DNA of 6,582 nucleotides, taken from an uncultured Oscillospiraceae bacterium. GTDB lineage: Bacteria > Bacillota > Clostridia > Oscillospirales > Ruminococcaceae. The stretch lies in contig CAKSSH010000062.1 of NCBI GenBank assembly GCA_934488695.1, positions 1 to 6,582 of the forward strand, read 5' to 3'. A model generated the notes under the pieces. The model searched no databases. It worked only from the letters and a program-made list of their open reading frames with translations, and was not told the origin of the DNA. The position numbers and the translations under genes were made by a program. Below, in pieces: positions 1 to 6,468 of the stretch (positions are counted from its first letter, which is position 1; every line of letters starts with the position of its first letter).

Positions 1-2205
1 CTTTTTCATATTTGTCTTGCGTACCTTACAGCCCTTTGCTGCGCCATACTATTCCCTAATGTCTTTTTGTCCGCAGCGACTGCAATTTCCGCAGTCGCTG
101 CGGGCATTTTGCTGCTTTGCTCTCGCCGAAGTGCACTGCTGCGCAAAATTGCTGTTTTGTTTTTGACTGCAGCCCTCTCATTTTCCTCTTTTCTTCTATA
201 CCATCATCTAACGCTGGTGCCGGCTCGTTCTCTTTCGGGCAAAACAGCCGTTATTACCGGACAGGTGCTGGAATCCAGCCGCTCGCAAAGCGGCAGTCGA
301 ACCTATATTGTTCGGCTGAAAACCATTAACCGAGAGGCTGCTCCTCGCACGATGAAGGTGCGTCTTTCCGCACCCAAAGCAGACCTTTTGTCAGACTATG
401 ATGAAATATCCTGCCACGCGCATTTCTTTGCAAGCTCTGTCGGCGGGACCGAAAAATACTATCTATCCGAAAACGTTTTAGCCACAGCCACCGTTTCCGG
501 TGATATCGCCGTTATCAACAAGTCTGATTTTTCCCTGCTGCGGGAGATTTGCCGCCTCCGTGTTAAAATGACCGACCGCCTTCGTCTGCTTTTGCCCGAT
601 GGCAGCGGAAACATTCTAAGCGGTATTTTATTCGGATGCCGGGATTATGTGGGCCACGACACCACCGAATTGTTTGCAACCGGCGGCATCAGCCACCTGC
701 TTGCCGTCTCCGGCCTGCACCTGACGATTTTGGCCTATCTTCTTTCTGTGTTGCTTCGGATTTTAATGGTCCCAAAAATCGCCCGTTCGATTGCCACTGC
801 GGCATTTACCTTTGTTTTGATGGTTATGACCGGGTTTTCCGCCTCTATTGTCCGCGCAGGAATCATGATTTTCATTTCCTTGACAGCGCAGGCACTGCGT
901 CGGGATTACGACTCTCTGACGGCACTTGGTGTTTCCGCCGTTATCATCTGTATTGCAAATCCCTATGCGCTGACCGGAACCGGCTTTCAGCTTTCCTTTA
1001 CCGCTACGCTCGGCCTGATTGCGTCGCAAACCGTTCTTTCCCGACTGCGCTGCCGTTTCAGCCTGAAAACCGTTTCGGTTCCGCGCCTTGTCTGTTATCA
1101 TTTGACCGAAATGATTTTACCCTGCTTTTTTGCCTTTTTGTTTACTCTCCCGGTCTCTGTTTTTACTTTTGGCTATTTTCCGACCTATTCCCCGATCGTC
1201 AACTTTCTGCTGGCGCCGCTGCTGCCGGCTCTTCTCGGATTTTCCCTGTCCGGCGCGCTGCTTTCTCTGTTGCCGCCGTTGTTTGCACCTGTTTATCAAC
1301 CTTTTTTGTCAGGCGCACACCTACTGCTTTCCTGTGTTCGATTTATTGCCAAACAGTTTTCGCACTTACCAATGTCGCGCATTTTGCTGCAAAGTGACCT
1401 TGTTTTACCGGTCACATTGTTTATTTGTCTACTGATTTTGATTGCCGCTTGTTCCAAAAAAGCTTTTCGCAACACCTGCCTTGCCGCCTTGCTTTCCGTA
1501 ATTTTAATTTGTACAGCAACCGTCTCCGACCGCATCACCGACAGGGACACCTTAGAGCTTCGTCTGCTGGGTGACGGCGGTGTGCTTATTAAAAGTGAAG
1601 CCGGTTTTCTTTCAAGCGGCTGTACTCGAAACAATATTTTTACTTTAGACCGTCTTCTTAACGCCGACCAAAACCACCCGCTGCTTTTTCTTTCCGCCGA
1701 GCACGCCTCTTCAGCAGATATAGCCGCTTTGACCGAGTTTCGGACAGCACATAAAGTCGGCGCCCTCTCTGTACCAAAATCCGCTGTTGCGTCTTTTGAG
1801 ACCCTGCGGGATGAACACCTTGCCGCCGATATATACGAATCCGAAGAGCTTTTTGCCCGAACCGACGGCGTGCAAATAAAAACAAGGGTGACCGGTAAGA
1901 ACAGCTGTGTTTTCTATCATATTCACAATTTTAAAATTGCCGTACTGAATATTCAATCGGCCGACAATCTTCCGCAGTCCTTTCGATGCGATTTGCTGAT
2001 TGTCAACGAAAAAGCCCTGCCCTTTTTATCCCGCTATAAAAGCAGCAGTCTTATGCTGAGCAGCGTTGCAAAGCGACCGGATTATTTAAAAAAGCACCTT
2101 TTGGAAAAAGGAATTACCTATCTCGGAGACTGTACCGGCCCGCCGCTCTATCTACGGCAAAACAAACTCTATAAAAAAGCTGAAATTTTCACCTTTTACT
2201 TGTAA
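1..2205 (+). CDS. comEC: ComEC/Rec2 family DNA-uptake channel protein, 5' end outside window
   Basis: Polytopic membrane protein that forms the channel carrying single-stranded DNA into the cell in natural competence. The frame is open from base 1 and the first codons encode a hydrophobic helix (LFHICLAYLTALCC) typical of the ComEC N-terminus, so the true start lies just upstream; the TTG at 67 has no Shine-Dalgarno site. Residues below count from base 1. Hydrophobic helices lie at about 3-67. A soluble OB-fold-like region (DUF4131 type) follows at about 81-170. The Competence domain runs from about 195 to 505, with the hallmark GISHLLAVSGLH at nt 685-720, TGFSASIVRAG at 277-287, and a GFQLSF motif near 328. 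The C-terminal 220 residues occupy the place of the metallo-beta-lactamase-like domain, but HxHxDH, TGD and HHGS motifs are not recognisable, so this domain looks catalytically dead. Downstream holA matches the usual Bacillota order. The family call is secure; activity in DNA uptake is inferred. Confidence 0.93.
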   Translation, partial: LFHICLAYLTALCCAILFPNVFLSAATAISAVAAGILLLCSRRSALLRKIAVLFLTAALSFSSFLLYHHLTLVPARSLSGKTAVITGQVLESSRSQSGSRTYIVRLKTINREAAPRTMKVRLSAPKADLLSDYDEISCHAHFFASSVGGTEKYYLSENVLATATVSGDIAVINKSDFSLLREICRLRVKMTDRLRLLLPDGSGNILSGILFGCRDYVGHDTTELFATGGISHLLAVSGLHLTILAYLLSVLLRILMVPKIARSIATAAFTFVLMVMTGFSASIVRAGIMIFISLTAQALRRDYDSLTALGVSAVIICIANPYALTGTGFQLSFTATLGLIASQTVLSRLRCRFSLKTVSVPRLVCYHLTEMILPCFFAFLFTLPVSVFTFGYFPTYSPIVNFLLAPLLPALLGFSLSGALLSLLPPLFAPVYQPFLSGAHLLLSCVRFIAKQFSHLPMSRILLQSDLVLPVTLFICLLILIAACSKKAFRNTCLAALLSVILICTATVSDRITDRDTLELRLLGDGGVLIKSEAGFLSSGCTRNNIFTLDRLLNADQNHPLLFLSAEHASSADIAALTEFRTAHKVGALSVPKSAVASFETLRDEHLAADIYESEELFARTDGVQIKTRVTGKNSCVFYHIHNFKIAVLNIQSADNLPQSFRCDLLIVNEKALPFLSRYKSSSLMLSSVAKRPDYLKKHLLEKGITYLGDCTGPPLYLRQNKLYKKAEIFTFYL
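68..106. repeat. Long perfect inverted repeat (potential RNA hairpin) inside comEC
   Basis: Arms 71-83 (CCGCAGCGACTGC) and 91-103 (GCAGTCGCTGCGG) are perfectly complementary over 13 bp around a 7-nt loop (AATTTCC). In RNA the stem extends by a G-U pair (70/104) and two further pairs (69/105, 68/106), giving 16 bp. TTTT follows at 107-110. The repeat encodes an Ala/Ser-rich membrane segment. A hairpin with a short T run resembles an attenuator or intrinsic terminator, but the T run is short and the site is inside the gene, so any function is unproven. Confidence 0.75.
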
Positions 2206-2228
2206 TTTTCGGGTAAAAAAGCTATAAT
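2200..2228 (+). promoter_or_regulatory. Predicted sigma-A promoter for holA operon
   Basis: A consensus -10 box TATAAT lies at 2223-2228, with TTGTAA at 2200-2205 as a -35 box (4 of 6 consensus positions) and an ideal 17-nt spacer. The -35 box includes the comEC stop codon TAA. Transcription would start near 2235, leaving a leader of about 25 nt before the holA start. The stretch between the genes is AT-rich and shows no terminator hairpin, so read-through from comEC is also possible. Confidence 0.7.
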
Positions 2229-2243
2229 AAATACAAGTTTTAC

Positions 2244-2251
2244 AAAGGAGG
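2244..2251 (+). promoter_or_regulatory. Ribosome binding site deciding TTG start of holA
   Basis: AAAGGAGG ends 8 nt before the TTG at 2260, an optimal distance. The next in-frame ATG at 2269 would be 17 nt away, too far for this site, so the TTG is chosen. Confidence 0.85.
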
Positions 2252-2259
2252 CGACAGTC

Positions 2260-3300
2260 TTGTCCGGCATGAACGAAAAAGCTTTTTTCTCTGCGCTCAA
2301 GGCTAAAGCGCCCGCCTCTCTTTATTTGTTTTACGGCGAGGACGAATACACCAAGGAGCTATGCCTGTGCCACCTTTTAAAAGTGCTGAATCTGCCGCAA
2401 GAGCCAACCGTCTTGGACGGACAGTCAATGGAGCTTGCACAGCTGCAAGAGGCCTGCTGCTTTACGGGATTTTTTTCGGAAGACAAGTGCGTTATTGTAC
2501 GAAGTCCGGCCATTGACAGTATGAATGCCGAAGCAAGTCGGGATTTTTATAAAATCCTTTCCGAAAAGCCGGCGTCCACCGTCTTGGTTTTATTCAGTCG
2601 ATATCAAGAGATCAACCCTAAAAAAAGCACTAAATGGAGTAAACTGCTTCAGTTTGCGGAGCAAAACGGCATGGTTGTTCTTTGTGGTGAAAAGAGCCGC
2701 GCAGAGGCTGTTTCCATGATAGTCCGTACCGCAAAAGGTGCCGGCTGCAACATTGAGCCGCTTATAGCCGAAGAGCTTGCAGAGCGCTGTCTTTATAATT
2801 TTCAAACACAAGCCTGCGAGCTGCAAAAGCTTTGCGCCTACGCGCTTGAAAAAAACAGCGGTGTTATTACGATGGACGCAGTCGAACATTTAACCGCCCG
2901 TCAGCTGGATTTTTCCGCCTTTGAAATAATTCGCCATCTTCTTGCCAATAAATTGAGCGCCGCACTTCGGGTGCTGGACGCCGTGCTTCTGCAGCAAGCC
3001 GAGCCGGTTATGGTATGCGGTGCGCTGACCGCTTCCTTCTTGGATATTTACCGGGTAAAGATCATACAAGCCTCCGGCCGTCAGCCACAACTGCTGCAAG
3101 GCTCTTTCGGCTACAAAGCCAACGATTTTAAGCTGCGCCGTGCCGGATATGATGCGCCCAAATGCTCTCTCCGCTTTGTCAAAAACGCATTGCAGGTGCT
3201 GAGCAGGCTTGACCTTGCTCTCAAAAGCCGGCGAGATGATAAACGCCTGCTTTTAGAGCGCGCTCTTGTCGAAATCGCGCAGGGAGGGCTGCAGGCGTGA
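2260..3300 (+). CDS. holA: DNA polymerase III subunit delta (clamp loader)
   Basis: Delta subunit of the replicative clamp loader, which in this family binds and opens the beta sliding clamp so that it can be loaded onto primed DNA in the cytoplasm. The 346-residue length is normal for HolA. The N-terminal AAA+-like domain opens with the family signature LYLFYGEDEYTKE at residues 21-33. As expected for delta, there is no Walker A loop. A lid region follows at about 140-210 and the helical collar domain at about 215-340, containing the LDFSAFEII and LLQQAEPVMV stretches typical of this family. The TTG start is supported by the RBS at 2244-2251. Its 3' end overlaps the next gene by 4 nt, which suggests translational coupling. 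Position directly after comEC is the common Bacillota order, although the rpsT gene that follows holA in Bacillus subtilis is not here. Confidence 0.94.
   Translation: MSGMNEKAFFSALKAKAPASLYLFYGEDEYTKELCLCHLLKVLNLPQEPTVLDGQSMELAQLQEACCFTGFFSEDKCVIVRSPAIDSMNAEASRDFYKILSEKPASTVLVLFSRYQEINPKKSTKWSKLLQFAEQNGMVVLCGEKSRAEAVSMIVRTAKGAGCNIEPLIAEELAERCLYNFQTQACELQKLCAYALEKNSGVITMDAVEHLTARQLDFSAFEIIRHLLANKLSAALRVLDAVLLQQAEPVMVCGALTASFLDIYRVKIIQASGRQPQLLQGSFGYKANDFKLRRAGYDAPKCSLRFVKNALQVLSRLDLALKSRRDDKRLLLERALVEIAQGGLQA
3281..3288 (+). promoter_or_regulatory. Ribosome binding site for GTG start of RNase M5-like gene
   Basis: AGGGAGGG sits within the last codons of holA. Its GGAGG core ends 9 nt before the GTG at 3297, which overlaps the holA TGA as GTGA. 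This fixes the start and fits coupled translation. Confidence 0.8.
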
Positions 3301-3890
3301 TTACCTTGAAACAAGCCATTATCGTGGAAGGAAAATATGACCGCATCCGTCTTTCCGCCATTGTGGACGCACCGATTTTTGAAACCGGCGGATTTCGCAT
3401 TTTCAAGGATACGGACACGATCCTTCTTTTGCAAAAGCTGGCCTTGCAGCGCGGGCTGATTATCATGACTGACAGCGATTTTGCCGGCTTTCGGATTCGG
3501 AATTTCTTAAACAAAAAGATTCAAAAAGGCGATATCATCCAGGTCTATCTGCCCGATGTTTCCGGCAAGGAAAAGCGCAAGCCTGTCCCCTCTAAAGAGG
3601 GACTTTTAGGCGTTGAAGGCTTTTCGGAAAAAGAAATTTTGGAAGCTTTGACGCGTGCCGGTGTCACCGAAATTCGCACTCGCGTCGACCGGGAGGATAA
3701 AATCACCCCATACGACCTATATGTGTTGGAATTGTCCGGCAAGGGCGGAAGTCAGGCGGCACGACGTGATTTTCTAAAAAAGCAGCATCTCCCGGCGCAC
3801 TTATCCGCTAATCAATTATTAAATTTCCTAAACTCGCTGTACACTCGCCGGGAACTGTATGCTTTGTTTCCGACAGTATCCGAATCATAA
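3297..3890 (+). CDS. Toprim/DUF4093 protein, RNase M5-like
   Basis: A 197-residue cytoplasmic protein with the two-part build of RNase M5 (RnmV), the enzyme that matures 5S rRNA precursors in Bacillota. The Toprim domain covers about residues 1-90: IIVEGKYD carries the catalytic-type Glu11, and MTDSDFAG supplies the Asp59-x-Asp61 metal-binding pair and Gly64. GVEG at 105-108 corresponds to the conserved GVE segment of M5. The DUF4093 domain follows at about 135-195 (DLYVLELSGKGGS, then a helical LSANQLLNFLNSL region). The start agrees with the family N-terminus. VEGKYD followed by IRLSAIVDAPIFETGGF differs from the VEGKDD type of classical RnmV, so this may be a clostridial paralogue with another RNA substrate; hence no symbol is given. 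It lies between holA and the MBOAT gene, not beside ksgA as rnmV does in Bacillus subtilis. The fold assignment is firm and the substrate unknown. Confidence 0.85.
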   Translation: MITLKQAIIVEGKYDRIRLSAIVDAPIFETGGFRIFKDTDTILLLQKLALQRGLIIMTDSDFAGFRIRNFLNKKIQKGDIIQVYLPDVSGKEKRKPVPSKEGLLGVEGFSEKEILEALTRAGVTEIRTRVDREDKITPYDLYVLELSGKGGSQAARRDFLKKQHLPAHLSANQLLNFLNSLYTRRELYALFPTVSES

Positions 3891-3895
3891 GGAGG
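3889..3895 (+). promoter_or_regulatory. Ribosome binding site deciding TTG start of MBOAT gene
   Basis: AAGGAGG overlaps the stop codon of the preceding gene (3888-3890) and ends 7 nt before the TTG at 3903. The resulting N-terminus MVFSSLTFLYVYLPI matches the characteristic start of AlgI-type proteins. Confidence 0.85.
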
Positions 3896-3902
3896 ATTTT
3901 TC

Positions 3903-5309
3903 TTGGTTTTCTCAAGCTTGACATTCTTATATGTATATCTTCCCATAACGCTCGGGATCTATTTTTTAGTTCCAAAACAGCTGCGCAATATCGTCATGTT
4001 TTTAGCCGGGCTGATTTTCTATGCCTGGGGAGAGCCGGTTTACCTATGGGTGATGGTTCTTTCCACCTTAATTGACTATACTGCCGGCATATTTATGAAC
4101 CGTTATGACCACAACCCGGCCATTCGACGGCTCTGTCTGCTTATTTCGGTGATCATGAATCTGGGATTGTTATCCGTTTTTAAATATAGCGGTTTTTTTG
4201 TAACGACTGTAAATTCTTTATTCGGTCTGTCCTTGCCGGTTCCGCACATTATTCTGCCGATCGGTATCTCGTTTTACACTTTTCAAAGTATGTCCTACAC
4301 CATCGACTTGTATATGCGCAACATTCCGGTGCAGAAAAACCCGGTCACCTTTGCAACCTACGTGACTTTGTTCCCGCAAATTGTTGCCGGTCCCATTGTA
4401 CGGTATTCCGATGTTCAGAATGAAATTGAACATCGCACCCTCTCGGTCGGCCTGTTTGGCGAAGGGGTCATGACCTTTGTTAAGGGTCTTTCCAAAAAAG
4501 TTTTGCTTGCCAACAACATCGGCGCTCTTTGGTCCGCCGTAAAAGCGCAGGAAATCACCGCTCTGCCGGCAGCAACTGCCTGGCTCGGTATCTTAGCCTT
4601 TACCTTTCAGATTTATTTTGACTTTTCCGGTTACTCCGATATGGCGGTCGGCCTCGGAAAAATGCTCGGCTTTCATTTTCCGGAAAACTTCAATTTCCCT
4701 TATATTGCCAAAAGCATTTCCGATTTTTGGCGTCGCTGGCATATGACCCTCGGTTCTTGGTTTCGCTCTTATGTCTACATTCCCTTGGGCGGAAACCGCA
4801 AAGGAACCCTCAGAACCGTTATCAATTTGCTGATTGTCTGGGCGCTCACCGGCTTTTGGCACGGCGCCAGCTGGAACTTTCTGCTCTGGGGCGCTTACTT
4901 CGGTGTTATCATCGTGTTGGAAAAGCTTTTTTTAGGCAAGCTTTTAAAAAAGCTTCCGACCTTTTTGCAGGTGGCTTACAGCTTTCTGCTGGTAGTTTTC
5001 GGGTGGGTTCTGTTTGAGTTTGAATCGCTGCGGGACGTCGGCCGTTTTCTGGGCGCCATGTTCGGCGCCAACGCAACCGCCTTTGCCAACGCAGATACCC
5101 GGTATTACTTCTTTTCCTATTTACTCATCTTCCTGTTTTGCATTTTCTTCTCTACCGAGTATTCAAAGCGCCTGATTAATGCGCTGCGTCGCCGTCTCGG
5201 ACGAGCCTCCGGTGTGCTCTTCCCGGCAGCTGCGGTGCTTCTGCTGTTCGTTTGCACGGCTTACCTTGTCGATGCAACCTACAATCCGTTTTTATATTTC
5301 CGATTCTGA
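3903..5309 (+). CDS. MBOAT-family membrane O-acyltransferase (AlgI/PatA/DltB type)
   Basis: Polytopic membrane protein of 468 residues, a normal AlgI-like length. Members take an acyl group, usually acetyl, from a cytoplasmic donor and hand it across the membrane for O-acylation of a surface polymer (alginate, peptidoglycan, cellulose, secondary wall polysaccharide, or D-alanine on teichoic acid for DltB). Visible signatures: N-terminal MVFSS; FPQIVAGPIVRY at 157-168; FWRRWHMTLGSWF at 275-287 with His280; YIPLGGNRKG at 292-301; and TGFWHGASWNF from 316, with the expected active-site His320. Many hydrophobic helices cover the chain. The next gene, 16 nt downstream, encodes a DHHW/AlgJ-like partner, which favours a polysaccharide O-acetylation pair. 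No dltA, dltC or dltD is visible, so a DltB role is less likely. The polymer cannot be told from this window. Confidence 0.93.
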   Translation: MVFSSLTFLYVYLPITLGIYFLVPKQLRNIVMFLAGLIFYAWGEPVYLWVMVLSTLIDYTAGIFMNRYDHNPAIRRLCLLISVIMNLGLLSVFKYSGFFVTTVNSLFGLSLPVPHIILPIGISFYTFQSMSYTIDLYMRNIPVQKNPVTFATYVTLFPQIVAGPIVRYSDVQNEIEHRTLSVGLFGEGVMTFVKGLSKKVLLANNIGALWSAVKAQEITALPAATAWLGILAFTFQIYFDFSGYSDMAVGLGKMLGFHFPENFNFPYIAKSISDFWRRWHMTLGSWFRSYVYIPLGGNRKGTLRTVINLLIVWALTGFWHGASWNFLLWGAYFGVIIVLEKLFLGKLLKKLPTFLQVAYSFLLVVFGWVLFEFESLRDVGRFLGAMFGANATAFANADTRYYFFSYLLIFLFCIFFSTEYSKRLINALRRRLGRASGVLFPAAAVLLLFVCTAYLVDATYNPFLYFRF

Positions 5310-5310
5310 T

Positions 5311-5316
5311 AGGAGG
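5311..5316 (+). promoter_or_regulatory. Ribosome binding site deciding ATG start of DHHW gene
   Basis: AGGAGG begins 2 nt after the MBOAT stop and ends 9 nt before the ATG at 5326. It selects this start over an in-frame ATG at 5179 that lies inside the MBOAT gene. Confidence 0.85.
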
Positions 5317-5325
5317 AGCGTCTTT

Positions 5326-6456
5326 ATGAAAAGCAAAAAAGTGTTAGCTGTTCTGTTCGCCGTGATGATTCTTCTCCTGCCGATTCTGACCGCAATGTGT
5401 CCCAAAAAATCCTTTTCCGACCGAGAAAACCGTGTTCTGTCTGCTTTTCCGTCCCTGTCTGTCGATTCCTTGCTGGACAAAAGCTTTATGAACGGTTTTG
5501 ACGCCTATGTTTCCGACCACTTTTTCGGGAGAGATTTTTGGGTCGGCATCAAGTCTGCCATGGAATTGATGACAATGAAAAAAGAAAATAACGGGATTCT
5601 TCTTTTAAATCGAAAAACGCTGGCCGAGGATCTGGCTGCTCCGGATGAACGCAAGGTATCCCAGAACATTGACGGTATCCGCGTTTTCTCAAAAAACAAT
5701 CCGACGACTAAAATATATTTAGCCTTTGCACCGACTGCTTGCGACCTTTACAGCGATGCGCTTCCCTATGGGAAAAGCACTTGGCGTCAAAAAGAACTGA
5801 TTGACCGTTTTTACACCGAATCCGGCGAACGCGTTTACGGAATTGACCTATACAGTGCCTTGTCCGCAAAGCGAGACCAGTATATCTATTATAATACCGA
5901 TCATCACTGGACCTCACTCGGTGCTTATTATGCGTACAGCCAGATTGCCTCCGTTCTCGGTTTTAAGCCCTATGACAAAAGCCAATTCGATATCGAGCAC
6001 GCCACCGATGATTTTACCGGAACGCTGTATTCCAAATCCAGCTTTGCCGTTGCGCCGGACACCATTGACCTGTATACGCTGGCCGGCAAAGAAAATCGTG
6101 TGACCGTAACAGTGAATGACGGAAAAAAGCAAACCGTCCAAAACAGCCTTTACTTCCGGGACTTTCTCCAAAAATCCGATAAATATTCGGTATTTTGCGG
6201 TCAGGTGCAGCCGGAAATCACCATTCGCACCAATGTTCAAAATCAAAAAAAGCTCTTAATTTTTAAAGACTCTTATGCGCACAGCTTGGTGCCGTTTTTG
6301 TCCCTGCATTATGCAGAAATCAAAATGATAGACCTGCGTTATGTCAACCGAAGCTACCGAGAGCTTGTAAACCCCGCAGATTTTGATGACGTTCTGCTGC
6401 TTTATAACGTAGACAGTATTTGCCACGCTGCCAACATTGCGGCACTCGCGGACTAA
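5326..6456 (+). CDS. DHHW-family, AlgJ/AlgX-like SGNH acyltransferase, membrane anchored
   Basis: A 376-residue protein likely anchored by an N-terminal hydrophobic helix (about residues 6-24, after a basic MKSKK start) with the rest outside the cell. An FSDRENRVLSAFP segment at 30-42 and the FDAYVSDHFFGRD stretch at 58-70 are typical of the DHHW family. The name-giving motif is TDHHWTSLGAYYAY, with Asp192, His193, His194 and Trp195. By comparison with AlgJ/AlgX-type enzymes, Asp192 and His194 would be the D-x-H part of a catalytic triad, and Ser316 in FKDSYAHS the nucleophile; this mapping is my inference from motif spacing. The probable role is to receive the acyl group from the adjacent MBOAT protein and transfer it to a glycan hydroxyl outside the membrane. 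The gene sits 16 nt after the MBOAT gene and 12 nt before the next one, so is co-transcribed in all likelihood. Substrate unknown. Confidence 0.9.
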   Translation: MKSKKVLAVLFAVMILLLPILTAMCPKKSFSDRENRVLSAFPSLSVDSLLDKSFMNGFDAYVSDHFFGRDFWVGIKSAMELMTMKKENNGILLLNRKTLAEDLAAPDERKVSQNIDGIRVFSKNNPTTKIYLAFAPTACDLYSDALPYGKSTWRQKELIDRFYTESGERVYGIDLYSALSAKRDQYIYYNTDHHWTSLGAYYAYSQIASVLGFKPYDKSQFDIEHATDDFTGTLYSKSSFAVAPDTIDLYTLAGKENRVTVTVNDGKKQTVQNSLYFRDFLQKSDKYSVFCGQVQPEITIRTNVQNQKKLLIFKDSYAHSLVPFLSLHYAEIKMIDLRYVNRSYRELVNPADFDDVLLLYNVDSICHAANIAALAD

Positions 6457-6457
6457 C

Positions 6458-6463
6458 AGGAGG
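6458..6463 (+). promoter_or_regulatory. Ribosome binding site for partial last gene
   Basis: AGGAGG directly follows the DHHW stop codon and ends 5 nt before the ATG at 6469, supporting a real coupled gene there although only its first 38 codons are visible. Confidence 0.75.
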
Positions 6464-6468
6464 GTTTT

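Noticed and set aside
278..294. 6-bp hairpin GCCGCT/AGCGGC in comEC
   Set aside because: Short stems of this size are expected by chance; no T run follows.
636..1397. 253-codon open frame overlapping comEC on the same strand
   Set aside because: Cys/Arg/Phe-rich shadow translation with no RBS; the comEC frame holds all family motifs.
2269..2271. ATG as alternative start of holA
   Set aside because: The RBS at 2244-2251 is 17 nt away from it but at an optimal 8 nt from the TTG at 2260.
3584..3610. CCTCT/AGAGG palindrome followed by a short T run in the M5-like gene, terminator-like
   Set aside because: The loop would be only 2 nt, the stem 5-6 bp and the T run 4 nt, all inside a conserved coding segment.
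763..3742. Many minus-strand open frames of 60-112 codons across the window
   Set aside because: They lie opposite well-identified genes, have compositions typical of antisense shadows (Lys/Arg/Gln-rich) and no recognisable domain.
4923..4955. Three AAGCTT sites and a palindromic A/T-rich stretch in the MBOAT gene
   Set aside because: Explained by Lys-Leu-rich coding (KLFLGKLLKKL); no spacing or context suggests a binding site.
5179..5325. In-frame upstream ATG extending the DHHW protein by 49 residues
   Set aside because: It lies inside the MBOAT gene, has no suitable RBS and would hide the signal-anchor start; the ATG at 5326 has AGGAGG 9 nt before it.
5386..5400. Possible lipobox (LTAMC, Cys25) in the DHHW protein
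   Set aside because: Met precedes the Cys, where lipoprotein signals need Gly, Ala or Ser; a signal anchor fits better.
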